Translations under genes and position numbers: made by a program
Assembly: GCA_052387905.1 (NCBI GenBank)
Contig: JBQTIR010000036.1
Location: 75,554 to 139,553, forward strand
From: JBQTII01 sp052387905
Lineage (GTDB): Bacteria; Actinomycetota; Actinomycetes; Sporichthyales; Sporichthyaceae
Direction of reading: 5' to 3'
DNA length: 64,000 nt
Shown here: positions 27,414-35,497 of the stretch, one piece after another
Position numbering within the stretch: position 1 is the stretch's first letter
Layout: every line of letters begins with the position of its first letter
Notes under the pieces: generated by a model
The model's database searches: none
What the model saw: the letters and a program-made list of their open reading frames with translations, nothing else
What the model was told of the DNA's origin: nothing

Positions 27414-28508
27414 GTGCCTCTTGCGTTGCCCGACTTCCCCTGGGACCGGCTTACCCCGGTCAAGGACCGCGCGATCGCCGCGGCCGGCGCGGATGGTCTC
27501 GTCGACCTCTCGGTCGGCACGCCCGTGGATCCGAGTCCGGCGCTGATCCAGGCTGCGCTCAGCGCTGCCTCCGACGCGCCCGGCTATCCCCTCACCGCGG
27601 GTACCCCGGCGCTGCGGACCGCGATTGCGACCTTCCTGGCCTCCCGCTTCGGGGCCCGTGACCTCACGCCGGAGGCGACGCTGCCCCTGATCGGGTCCAA
27701 GGAGTTCGTTGCCTGGCTGCCGACTCTGCTCGGCCTGGGCATCGGCGACGACGTCGTGCACCCCGAACTCGCCTACCCGACCTACGACGTGGGGGCCCGC
27801 CTGGCCGGCGCCCGCCCGCTGCCGTGCGAGGACCCCGATTCCTTGGCCGAGCCGGCGCGCGTGCGCCTGGTCTGGATCAACTCCCCGGCCAACCCGTCGG
27901 GGCGGGTGCTGGACCCGGATCGCCTACGGGGCTGGGTGAGCTGGTCTCGCGAGCACGGTGTCCCGCTGGTCTCCGACGAGTGCTACGCCGAGTTCGGCTG
28001 GGACACCGACCCGGTCTCGGTGCTGCACCCGGACATCTGCGGCGGCTCCCACTCCGGCCTGCTCGCGGTGCACTCGATGTCCAAGCGTTCCAACCTCGCC
28101 GGGTACCGCGGTGCCTTCGTCGCCGGTGACGCGGGCCTGGTCCAGACGCTGCTGGAGGTCCGCAAGCACGCCGGGATGATCGTGCCCGCGCCGGTGCAGG
28201 CCGCGATGATCGCCGCCCTGAGCGACGGAGCCCACGTCGCTGAGCAGCGCGAACGCTACCGCGCCCGGCGCGCAGTGCTCGGGTCGGCGCTGGCGGGCGC
28301 AGGCCTGCGGATCGAGCATTCCGAGGCCGGGCTCTACTTGTGGGTGACCCGTGACGAGGACTGCTGGAGCACGGCGGCGGCGCTGGCGGACCGGGGGATT
28401 CTGGTCGCGCCCGGCGACTTCTACGGGGTCGCGGGCGCGCGACATGTGCGCGTCGCGTTGACCGCCACGGACGAACGCATCGCCGCGGCGGTAGCCCGCC
28501 TAGCGTGA
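27414..28508 (+). CDS. dapC: Succinyldiaminopimelate transaminase
   Basis: 364-aa class I/II PLP aminotransferase of lysine/meso-DAP synthesis, acting between DapD and DapE. Landmarks: LSVGTPVDPSP, GYPLTAGTPALRTAIA, INSPANPSGRV, SDECYAEFGW and the PLP lysine in SMSKRSNLAGYR. GTG start places PLALPDFPWD at the N terminus, as in actinobacterial DapC. dapD and dapE, the adjacent pathway steps, lie 3-4 kb downstream, separated by sortase and wall-hydrolase genes. Confidence 0.93.
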   Translation: MPLALPDFPWDRLTPVKDRAIAAAGADGLVDLSVGTPVDPSPALIQAALSAASDAPGYPLTAGTPALRTAIATFLASRFGARDLTPEATLPLIGSKEFVAWLPTLLGLGIGDDVVHPELAYPTYDVGARLAGARPLPCEDPDSLAEPARVRLVWINSPANPSGRVLDPDRLRGWVSWSREHGVPLVSDECYAEFGWDTDPVSVLHPDICGGSHSGLLAVHSMSKRSNLAGYRGAFVAGDAGLVQTLLEVRKHAGMIVPAPVQAAMIAALSDGAHVAEQRERYRARRAVLGSALAGAGLRIEHSEAGLYLWVTRDEDCWSTAAALADRGILVAPGDFYGVAGARHVRVALTATDERIAAAVARLA

Positions 28509-28515
28509 GTGCCGA

Positions 28516-28683
28516 TCAGCCCCGGGCGATGATGACGAAGAACACCGCGACCGCGATGACCACCGCGACCGCGGCCACCATCAGCGGGACCATGCCGCGC
28601 GAGGGCGGCTGGTAGGTCTGCTCGCGTTCGACAAAGGCGCGGAACATGTCGGTGTCGGCGCCGGGATCCGGTTCGTCAGCCAT
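28516..28683 (-). CDS. 55-aa single-span membrane protein
   Basis: Small protein with an acidic soluble N terminus (MADEPDPGADTDMFRAFVERE) and one C-terminal membrane helix (LMVAAVAVVIAVAVFFVII), i.e. a tail-anchored layout. The start is ATG at 28681-28683. Its stop lies just after the convergent dapC stop. No function can be assigned. Similar tiny proteins next to dapC occur in actinobacteria, which makes it more likely to be real. Confidence 0.65.
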   Translation of the reverse strand: MADEPDPGADTDMFRAFVEREQTYQPPSRGMVPLMVAAVAVVIAVAVFFVIIARG

Positions 28684-28711
28684 ACCGGGACAGTACGCGG
28701 GTCGGCATCTC

Positions 28712-29440
28712 TCAGGTGGGGATTGGCGCCATCGACGCGAACACGACCACGGAGCGGTCGTAGCCCTCGCCGGGGACGAAGGTGCCGCCGCAGGTGACCA
28801 GGCGCAGGACGGGCCGGTCGGTGGCTCCGTAGACCGCGGCCGTGGGGAACTCCGAGCTGGGGAACGACGCGACGAGGTCCACCACGAACTCCGCTGCGGT
28901 GCCATCGCCGCGGGCCACCTGGATCCGGTCCCCGGCGCGGACGGCGCCGAGGTTGAAGAAGGCGGCACGGGCGCCCGGGGCGTCGACGTGGCCGACGATC
29001 ACCGCTGGCCCGCTCTCGCCCGGGCTTGCCAGGCCCTGGTACCAGCCGGCCGGTGAGTCCGCCTCAGGCACCGGAACCTGCAGCGTGCCGTCGGGGTTGA
29101 GGCCGAGTGGGATCAGGTCGGTGTCGATGCCGACGCGGGAGAGGGTCAGACGCACCGGGACTGCGCGGGGCAGGGGATCCGGCGGGGGAGTCCGCACGGT
29201 TTCGCCCGGGGGTTCGCCCGGGGGTTCGACCGGGGGTTCGACCGGGGGTAGCGCCTGGATCGAACTGGGTGGCGCCGAATCGGGTTGCGGCGGAGTCTCG
29301 GGCCGCAGGACCAGGCTTGCGGCGATCGAGCTCGCGCCGGCACCGGCCAACACCAGGGCCAGGCGGGTCAGGTCGCGCACGCGCGGTCGGCGTCGAGGTG
29401 GCTCGGGGGCCGCGGGCTCGGTCGGCACGGGTGGTCGCAC
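28712..29440 (-). CDS. Class F sortase
   Basis: 242-aa membrane-anchored transpeptidase that joins surface proteins to the wall. An N-terminal helix (LTRLALVLAGAGASSIAASLVL, about 24-45) is followed by a Pro-rich stalk made of four identical-length repeats (VEPPVEPPGEPPGE, residues 67-80), then the sortase barrel with catalytic His151 (VGHVD), Cys217 (LVTCGG) and Arg229 (YDRSVVV). The triad is complete. GTG start. It lies directly downstream of a gene for a protein with a sorting-signal-like C terminus, its likely substrate. Confidence 0.92.
   Translation of the reverse strand: MRPPVPTEPAAPEPPRRRPRVRDLTRLALVLAGAGASSIAASLVLRPETPPQPDSAPPSSIQALPPVEPPVEPPGEPPGETVRTPPPDPLPRAVPVRLTLSRVGIDTDLIPLGLNPDGTLQVPVPEADSPAGWYQGLASPGESGPAVIVGHVDAPGARAAFFNLGAVRAGDRIQVARGDGTAAEFVVDLVASFPSSEFPTAAVYGATDRPVLRLVTCGGTFVPGEGYDRSVVVFASMAPIPT
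29201..29248. repeat. 12-bp tandem repeat, four copies, in the sortase stalk
   Basis: Four perfect-length units, two of TTCGCCCGGGGG and two of TTCGACCGGGGG on the plus strand, encode the PPGE/PPVE stalk. Copy-number change would alter the distance between membrane and catalytic domain without a frameshift. Confidence 0.85.
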
Positions 29441-29450
29441 CCCGCGAGGG

Positions 29451-30248
29451 TCAGGGCCGGGCCGGGCGACGGTCGAGGGCGGCGATGACGGCGACGAACG
29501 CCGCGATCAGGGCCAGCATCCCGGCCGCGAGCAGCCAACTGGAGATGCCGGCGGAGCCGTTGCCGACACCGGTGGCCGGTGCGCCGCTGGGGATGACGCC
29601 GGTCGCCGCGGGCGCCGAGGCCGTCGGACTGGCTGTCGCTGTCGGGCTCGCCGCCGGGGCCGCGGTGACTGCCGGGCTGGCCGTGGTCGTCGGGCTGGCC
29701 GTGGTCGTCGGGCTCGCCGCGGTCGGGCTCGCCGCGGTTGAGGCCGTGGACCCGGAGCTGGACGCGGACCCAGTATCCGGTGCGAGACCCGGGACGGGCG
29801 CCAGTGAGGCGGTCGAGGCAGACGCCGACGACGAGCCCGTAGCGGGAGTCTCGGTAGCCGTGGCAGGGGGCGCCGCAGGGGCCGTCGCCGCGGGGCTCGC
29901 GGTGGCGGTGGGAGCTGCGCCGGCGATCGCAGCGGCTGTCGGGGACGCCGCCGGGGACGCCGTGCTGGCGCCGAGGGGGGGGGCGGCAGGAGTGATCGTC
30001 GGAGTGACCGCCGGTGCCGAGGTAACGGTCGGCGCAGGCAGTCCGCCTTGCACGAAGAGCGTGGTTTCCGGCTCGTCGTCCCCGGACAGGCGCCCGACGA
30101 GGGACAGCAGTGCGGCGAGCAGGGCGATGGTGAGTACCCCACCGAGCACCCACCGTCCGTTGGCGGCGTCGGCCCGTTGCACGTCCTCCGGCACGCCGCC
30201 CGGCTTCTTGGTGGGATCGGGCGTGGTCGGGTTGTCCGGATTTGTCAC
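29451..30248 (-). CDS. Ala/Ser/Thr/Pro-rich surface protein, probable sortase substrate
   Basis: 265-aa low-complexity protein. An N-terminal hydrophobic segment (WVLGGVLTIALLAALLSLVG, about 33-52) with no clear cleavage site leads to a 160-residue Thr/Ala/Ser/Pro-rich region, likely O-glycosylated and wall-spanning. The C terminus has GAPATGVG, a hydrophobic segment (SWLLAAGMLALIAAFVAVIAAL) and a basic tail DRRPARP, the layout of a sortase signal with APATG in place of LPxTG. Located 10 bases upstream of the class F sortase. It contains a run of nine C on the coding strand (29975-29983). Confidence 0.75.
   Translation of the reverse strand: MTNPDNPTTPDPTKKPGGVPEDVQRADAANGRWVLGGVLTIALLAALLSLVGRLSGDDEPETTLFVQGGLPAPTVTSAPAVTPTITPAAPPLGASTASPAASPTAAAIAGAAPTATASPAATAPAAPPATATETPATGSSSASASTASLAPVPGLAPDTGSASSSGSTASTAASPTAASPTTTASPTTTASPAVTAAPAASPTATASPTASAPAATGVIPSGAPATGVGNGSAGISSWLLAAGMLALIAAFVAVIAALDRRPARP
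29975..29983. repeat. G9 homopolymer (C9 on the coding strand)
   Basis: Nine consecutive G on the plus strand inside the surface-protein gene, encoding the AAPPL part of the low-complexity region. Slippage here would shift the frame and remove the sorting signal. Confidence 0.85.
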
Positions 30249-30311
30249 GGGCTCAGAGTAGAGCGCAAGGAGCCTGCGGTCACTGTTGATCTTGTCCTGC
30301 GCGGCGCTCGC

Positions 30312-31277
30312 TCACCGGACGTCGACGTGCACATGATCGCGGTGCATCAGCACGTCGTTCTGGCGGTCGCCCCCGGGCGGGTTGTAGTCGCGCCAGCCCT
30401 GCACGGAGCGTCGGGCGGTCCAGATCCGGCCGTCGTAGATCACGGTGGCGATGTTCAGGGTGTCGGCGTGCGCGACGAGCCAGTGCGCCATCGCCCAACC
30501 GCTGCGCCGGCTCTGGGCGTTGATCGGTCGGTAGAACAGGTCGACCGCTCGCCCGTCGTAATGGGCTGAGCCCGCACTGTGCCCGCTGCGCACCCCGCCG
30601 GGCGCGAAACCGCCTGCCGACAGGTCACCGAATGCCGCCCGGGCACCATCGAGGGTGGCCTGCGCGCGCGGGGTGAGCCCGGCGGCGTTGATCACCTCCG
30701 GCTCGGTGGACCCGGTCCGGATCGCACAGGTGAAGGCGGCCTCGGAGTACCCGGTCAACGCGGACGCCAACGCCCGCGCCCGGATCTCGTGCTTGCTGTA
30801 GGCCTGCGGAAATCCGCTGCGCTGCACCTTCTGGGCGGCGTCGTTGATGTTCATTGTCTTGTAGCCCTCGATCTTGACCAGGGCGTCGTAGAACTTGCCG
30901 GCCGCGTAGACCGGATCCTGCACCTGCTCCGGGGTACCCCACCCCTGGGAGGGGCGCTGCTGGAACAGCCCGAGGGAGTCGCGGTCGCCGTAGTCCAGGT
31001 TGCGCAGGCCGGACTCCTGCAGGGCGGTCGCGAGGGCGATCGTCGCGGCCCGGGCCGGTAACCCGCGCCGGGCTGCGACCGCGGCGATCGTGGCCGCGAA
31101 ACGCGCCTGCTCCGGGCTGACCCGAGCCTTCGCACCTCCGGCCCGGGCGGTGCAGGCCTCGGTGAGCACGATGCGGTCCGCCGCGATCCGCACGACGACG
31201 GCGCCGAGGCCGAGCAGCAGAACGAACGCGAGCACCGTGGAGATGAACGCGCGCACCCGTCGTGGTGCTGCCACCAC
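30312..31277 (-). CDS. Membrane-anchored wall hydrolase: lysozyme-like plus M15-like domains
   Basis: About 321 aa. After a basic N terminus and one membrane helix (ISTVLAFVLLLGLGAVVVRIA) comes a lysozyme-fold-like region with a candidate acid in ALQESGLRNLDYGDRDSLG and LFQQRPSQGWGT, then a C-terminal domain with GSAHYDGRAVDL and HRDHVHVDV, which look like the zinc motifs of M15 (VanY-type) peptidases. Both halves suggest peptidoglycan cleavage outside the membrane, but neither activity is proven. No ATG fits; GTG at 31277 or 31274 is the likely start, following GAAGGATC. Lies downstream of dapD on the same strand. Confidence 0.78.
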   Translation of the reverse strand: MVAAPRRVRAFISTVLAFVLLLGLGAVVVRIAADRIVLTEACTARAGGAKARVSPEQARFAATIAAVAARRGLPARAATIALATALQESGLRNLDYGDRDSLGLFQQRPSQGWGTPEQVQDPVYAAGKFYDALVKIEGYKTMNINDAAQKVQRSGFPQAYSKHEIRARALASALTGYSEAAFTCAIRTGSTEPEVINAAGLTPRAQATLDGARAAFGDLSAGGFAPGGVRSGHSAGSAHYDGRAVDLFYRPINAQSRRSGWAMAHWLVAHADTLNIATVIYDGRIWTARRSVQGWRDYNPPGGDRQNDVLMHRDHVHVDVR

Positions 31278-31312
31278 CCCGCCCCCGGATCCTTCGTCTG
31301 GAGAAAATGCCG

Positions 31313-32284
31313 TCAGTCGTTGGCATGGAGCGCGGCATTGAGCCCGCCCCATTCGCCGGTACGCGGCACGGCTTCGATCGCGCCGCTCACGCTGTTCCGA
31401 CGGAACAACAGGTTGGTGGCCCCCGAGAGTTCCCGAGCCTTCACCACGGCGCCGTCGGGCAGGCGCACCTTGGTGCCGGCGGTGATGTAGCACCCGGCCT
31501 CGATCACGCTGGCGTCACCGAGGGAGATGCCCAGACCGGAGTTCGCACCCAGCAGGGCGCCCTTGCCGATCCTGATGACCTCCTTGCCGCCCCCGGACAG
31601 CGTGCCCATGATCGACGCGCCGCCGCCGATGTCCGAGCCGTCGTCGACCACGACCCCGGCCGAGATCCGGCCCTCGACCATCGAGGCGCCCAGCGTCCCG
31701 CCGTTGAAGTTCACGAAGCCCTCGTGCATGACGGTCGTGCCCGGGGCGAGGTGCGCGCCGAGGCGGACGCGGTCGGCGTCGGCAATCCGCACGCCCGACG
31801 GGACGACGTAGTCGGTCATCCGCGGGAACTTGTCGACGCTGAAGACCTGGACCGGGCCGGCGGCACGCAGGCGCAGCCGCACGGCTTCGAAGTCCTCCGG
31901 CGCGCACGGTCCGTAGTTGGTCCAGACGACGTTGGCCAGCAGCCCGAATTGGCCGTCCAGATTCAGCCCGTGGGGGCGGACCAGGCGGTGGGAGAGCAGG
32001 TGCAGGCGCAGGTACACCTCGGCCGCGTCCACCGGAGCGGTGGCCAGATCGGCGATGACGGTGTGGACGACCTCGAGGCGGACCCCGCGGCGGTCGTCCT
32101 TACCGGCCAGCGCGCTCAACTCGGCCGGGGCGGCACTCCCGTCGGGAGCGCCGAGGGCCGGGGCGGGGTACCAGGTGTCCAGGGTCCGGCCGTCGGATTC
32201 GGCGATGGTGGCCAGGCCGTGGCCCCATGCTCCTGGGGAATGGGGGGCACCGGGGTGGGTCTGCGTGGAGGAAGTCTGCGTCAC
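31313..32284 (-). CDS. dapD: Tetrahydrodipicolinate N-succinyltransferase
   Basis: 323-aa left-handed beta-helix acyltransferase that adds succinyl to tetrahydrodipicolinate from succinyl-CoA in meso-DAP/lysine synthesis. The hexapeptide region runs from VRLGAHLAPGTTVMHEGFVNFN to GSDIGGGASIMGTLSGGG and GKGALLGANSGLGISLGD. The family residues (MHEGFVNFNGG, Glu of VEGRIS) and length fit actinobacterial DapD. GTG 32284 was chosen; upstream frame would overlap dapE. Divergent from dapE, sharing 52 bases. Confidence 0.95.
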   Translation of the reverse strand: MTQTSSTQTHPGAPHSPGAWGHGLATIAESDGRTLDTWYPAPALGAPDGSAAPAELSALAGKDDRRGVRLEVVHTVIADLATAPVDAAEVYLRLHLLSHRLVRPHGLNLDGQFGLLANVVWTNYGPCAPEDFEAVRLRLRAAGPVQVFSVDKFPRMTDYVVPSGVRIADADRVRLGAHLAPGTTVMHEGFVNFNGGTLGASMVEGRISAGVVVDDGSDIGGGASIMGTLSGGGKEVIRIGKGALLGANSGLGISLGDASVIEAGCYITAGTKVRLPDGAVVKARELSGATNLLFRRNSVSGAIEAVPRTGEWGGLNAALHAND

Positions 32285-32336
32285 CTCGCCACCGTACCTA
32301 CCTGGTGCGAGCTGAAGCCGCGGATACCGTGGCGAC

Positions 32337-33446
32337 ATGTCTTCCCCACAGCTGACCCGCGACCCCGGTGCCGCGCTCGACCTGGGCCTGGACGCCGTCA
32401 CGCTGACCGCCGACCTGGTCGCGCGTCCGTCGGTGAGTGGGACCGAGGGTCCGCTGGCCGACGCGGTCGAGACCGCGCTGCGCGCCTGCGCCCACCTGCA
32501 GGTCGACCGTGACGGTGACGCCGTCGTCGCGCGGACTTTTCTGGGTCACAGCGAGCGTGTGGTGATCGCCGGGCACCTGGACACCGTGCCCGCTGCGACT
32601 GTTGATGGGCAAAGCAACCTGGCTGCCCGGTTCGACGGCGACCGTCTGTACGGGTTGGGTTCCTGTGACATGAAGGGCGGCGTCGCGGTCGGGCTGCGGC
32701 TGGCCGCGACCATGCCCGCACCGGTACGCGAGGTCACCTACGTCTTTTACGACAACGAGGAGGTTGCCGCGGCGCGCAACGGCCTGCTGCGTCTGGTGCG
32801 CAACCACCCGGATTGGCTGGCCGCGGACTTCGCCGTGTTGATGGAGCCGTCCAACGCCGGCGTCGAGGCCGGGTGCCAGGGGACGCTGCGCGTGGACGTC
32901 ACGACTCGGGGCCGGCGTTCCCACAGCGCTCGTCCGTGGAAGGGCATCAACGCGATCCACGGCGCCGCCGAGGTGCTTGCCCGGCTGAACGCCTATGTCC
33001 CCCGCAACCCGGTCATCGACGGTCTGACCTACCGCGAGGGCCTGTCCGCGGTCGGGATCCGCGGTGGGGTCGCGGGCAACGTCATCCCCGACGAGTGCGT
33101 GCTCAGCGTCAACTTCCGCTTCGCCCCGGACCGCTCCGCCGAGCAGGCCCTGGCCCACGTGCACGAGGTCTTCGACGGGCTCGAGATCGAGTGCACCGAC
33201 CTCGCCCCCGGTGCGCTGCCCGGCCTGGACCGTCCCGCCGCCGCAGCCTTCCTGGCGGCGACAGGTAAGCCCGCGGCGCCCAAGTTCGGCTGGACCGACG
33301 TGGCGCGCTTCTCCGAACTCGGCGTCCCCGCGGTGAACTACGGACCCGGCGACCCGTCCCTGGCCCACACCCGCGACGAGTACGTCCAGACCGCCGAGAT
33401 CACCGAGTGCGAGCACGTCCTGCGGGCCTGGCTCACCGGGCGCTGA
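32337..33446 (+). CDS. dapE: Succinyldiaminopimelate desuccinylase
   Basis: 369-aa M20-family dizinc hydrolase, the step after DapC. Metal and catalytic residues are visible in IAGHLDTVPA, GSCDMKGGVA, YDNEEVAA and LMEPSNAG, and the dimerisation domain includes TRGRRSHSARPWKGINAI. C-terminal HTRDEYV supplies the last metal His. ATG start at 32337. Its pairing with the divergent dapD and nearby dapC gives three consecutive enzymes of the succinylase DAP pathway in this window. Confidence 0.95.
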   Translation: MSSPQLTRDPGAALDLGLDAVTLTADLVARPSVSGTEGPLADAVETALRACAHLQVDRDGDAVVARTFLGHSERVVIAGHLDTVPAATVDGQSNLAARFDGDRLYGLGSCDMKGGVAVGLRLAATMPAPVREVTYVFYDNEEVAAARNGLLRLVRNHPDWLAADFAVLMEPSNAGVEAGCQGTLRVDVTTRGRRSHSARPWKGINAIHGAAEVLARLNAYVPRNPVIDGLTYREGLSAVGIRGGVAGNVIPDECVLSVNFRFAPDRSAEQALAHVHEVFDGLEIECTDLAPGALPGLDRPAAAAFLAATGKPAAPKFGWTDVARFSELGVPAVNYGPGDPSLAHTRDEYVQTAEITECEHVLRAWLTGR

Positions 33447-33499
33447 GCTCCCGCGCGGGTCGCCGACGACGGCGTGGGCGACCCGGTACCGTCGCGGGC

Positions 33500-34348
33500 A
33501 TGGCGAAAGCGGTCGGTGGCGGCGATGACGGAACGGGCGTGAACGGGGAGCGGCCGCCGGAGCGACACCGCGGACCGGTGATCCTGCGCCGTCGGCAGAC
33601 CCAGGGCAGCACCACCGACCAGCGGCTGCTGGACAGTTCCGGTCCCACCGACTGGGTCCACACCGACCCCTGGCGGGTCCTGCGGATCCAGGCCGAGTTC
33701 GTCGAAGGCTTCGGGCTGCTGGCCGAGCTCGGCCCGGGAATCACCGTGTTCGGCTCCGCCCGCACCCCGCCGGACCACCCGGAGTACGAGCTTGCCCGCC
33801 AGCTGGGCTTCAAGCTCGCCAAGGCCGGATACGCGGTCATCACCGGCGGTGGGCCCGGCGTGATGGAGGCCGCGAACAAGGGTTGCGTGGAGGCCGAGGG
33901 CACCTCGGTCGGCCTCGGGATCGAGCTGCCGTTCGAGCAGGGCCTGAACTCCTACGTCGACATGGGCATCGACTTCCGCTATTTCTTCGTCCGCAAGACG
34001 ATGTTCCTCAAGTACGCCCAGGGCTTCGTGTTCATGCCCGGGGGCTTCGGCACTCTCGACGAACTCTTCGAGGCCCTCGTCCTGGTCCAGACCGGCAAGG
34101 TCACCCGCTTCCCGGTCGTGCTGATGGGCTCGGACTACTGGTCGGGCCTGCTCGACTGGGTCAGCACGACGATGGTCGAGGCGGGCAAGATCTCCCCGCA
34201 GGACCTGGATCTGATCGAGATCACCGACGACGTCGACCGCGTCGTGGCGATCATGAAGGACGCGGACGAACGCCGTCGCACCCAGGAGATCGAGTCGACC
34301 AACGCGCTGGCCTCCGACATCCGCGCCCTGCAGACCCGCTACCCCTGA
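33500..34348 (+). CDS. LOG family protein (TIGR00730), long form
   Basis: 282-aa Rossmann-like LOG protein. The N-terminal 60 residues are basic and disordered (RGPVILRRRQ), then ITVFGSARTPPDHPEYE, AVITGGGPGVMEAANKG, and the LOG motif FMPGGFGTLDELFE are clear. LOG proteins cleave cytokinin riboside monophosphates or other nucleotides to base and ribose-5-phosphate; the bacterial role is often unknown. ATG 33500. A second, shorter LOG gene follows 24 bases downstream, forming a tandem pair. Confidence 0.9.
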   Translation: MAKAVGGGDDGTGVNGERPPERHRGPVILRRRQTQGSTTDQRLLDSSGPTDWVHTDPWRVLRIQAEFVEGFGLLAELGPGITVFGSARTPPDHPEYELARQLGFKLAKAGYAVITGGGPGVMEAANKGCVEAEGTSVGLGIELPFEQGLNSYVDMGIDFRYFFVRKTMFLKYAQGFVFMPGGFGTLDELFEALVLVQTGKVTRFPVVLMGSDYWSGLLDWVSTTMVEAGKISPQDLDLIEITDDVDRVVAIMKDADERRRTQEIESTNALASDIRALQTRYP

Positions 34349-34372
34349 CACGCCCCGTGCTGCCCCGCTGAC

Positions 34373-34972
34373 ATGGCGTCGATCTGCGTCTTCTGTGCCT
34401 CCAGCGAGGCGATCCCGACCCGCTACGTCGACCTAGGCACCGAGGTCGGAACGGAGCTGGCGCGCCGTGGGCACCGTTTGGTCTCCGGTGGCGGGTCGAT
34501 CTCGGCGATGGGGTCGCTGGCCCGGGCCGCTCGGGCGGGCGGCGCACACACCACCGGGGTGATCCCCGAGGCGCTGCTGGCCCACGAGGTCGCCGACCAT
34601 GACGCGGACGACCTCGTCGTCACGCCGGACATGCGCACCCGCAAGGCCGCGATGGACGCCCGCGCCGAGGCGTTCCTGGTGCTGCCCGGCGGCATCGGCA
34701 CGCTGGAGGAGCTGCTGGAGATCTGGGTGGCGCGCACCCTGGCGATGCACGAGCGGCCGGTGGTCGTCCTGGACCCCGACGGGCTCTTCGACCCGTTGCG
34801 CGAGCAGATCCGGGTGCTGGTCGAGCGCGGCTTCATGCGCGCAGCCGCGGCCGTGATCCTGCGCTGGACACGCACCGTCGACGAGGCGTTCGACGCCGTG
34901 GAGTCCGAGCTACGTGCGCCGATCGTTGCCTGCGACCCGCAGGACGAGGAACTGCTCGAAGCCGAGCTCTGA
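34373..34972 (+). CDS. LOG family nucleotide phosphoribohydrolase, short form
   Basis: 199-aa protein of the same superfamily without the N-terminal extension. SICVFCASSE, HRLVSGGGSISAMGSLARAA, the conserved MRTRKAAMDARAEAFLVLPGGIGTLEELLE block and the acidic C terminus are typical of TIGR00730 cytokinin-activating enzymes. It may use a different nucleotide from its tandem neighbour. The stop TGA abuts the stop of the convergent GtrA gene with no spacer. Confidence 0.92.
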   Translation: MASICVFCASSEAIPTRYVDLGTEVGTELARRGHRLVSGGGSISAMGSLARAARAGGAHTTGVIPEALLAHEVADHDADDLVVTPDMRTRKAAMDARAEAFLVLPGGIGTLEELLEIWVARTLAMHERPVVVLDPDGLFDPLREQIRVLVERGFMRAAAAVILRWTRTVDEAFDAVESELRAPIVACDPQDEELLEAEL

Positions 34973-35464
34973 TCAGGCGGCGAGCGGGGGAGCCTCGGGC
35001 GTGCCACCACCCACGACGACCGGCTCGGTGAACACGAAGCGGCGATAGGCCCAGAACCGGAAAACCGTGCCCAGGGCCATGCCGATCACGTTGGCGGAGA
35101 TGTTGTCCGCGAGCGGGCTGGTGAAGCCCAGCAGGTAGTGCGAGATCCCCAGACAGCTCAGCGCGATGACCAGGGCGACGGCATTGAGCGCGAAGAACAG
35201 GATGTACTCGCGGCGCACGTTGGTGCGCTCGCGATGGCGGAATGTCCACTGCCGGTTGCCGATGAACGCCACCGTGGTCGCGAGCACCGTGGAGATGATC
35301 TTGGCGGTCAGCGGCTTGTCGTTCATCGGCCCGTCGCCAGCGCGCAGCAGGTTGAATGTGGTGATGTCGACGACGTAGGCGATCGCACCGACCACGCCGA
35401 ACTTCGCCAGCTCGTGGATCAGATGCTCGACGCGGGCATGCAGCGCGCGGACCAGGGACGACAC
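34973..35464 (-). CDS. GtrA family membrane protein
   Basis: 163-aa protein with four membrane helices: FGVVGAIAYVVDITTFNLL, IISTVLATTVAFIGNRQWTF, YILFFALNAVALVIALSCL and ISANVIGMALGTVFRFWAYRRFVF. The paired basic motif NRQWTFRHRER and the FRFWAYRRFVF tail are diagnostic. GtrA proteins are thought to flip polyprenyl-phosphate-linked sugars across the membrane, which fits the large polymer region downstream. GTG start; divergent from purK. Confidence 0.93.
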   Translation of the reverse strand: MSSLVRALHARVEHLIHELAKFGVVGAIAYVVDITTFNLLRAGDGPMNDKPLTAKIISTVLATTVAFIGNRQWTFRHRERTNVRREYILFFALNAVALVIALSCLGISHYLLGFTSPLADNISANVIGMALGTVFRFWAYRRFVFTEPVVVGGGTPEAPPLAA

Positions 35465-35497
35465 GGGGTAAATCTACCCGGCCTATAGCGTTGTACC

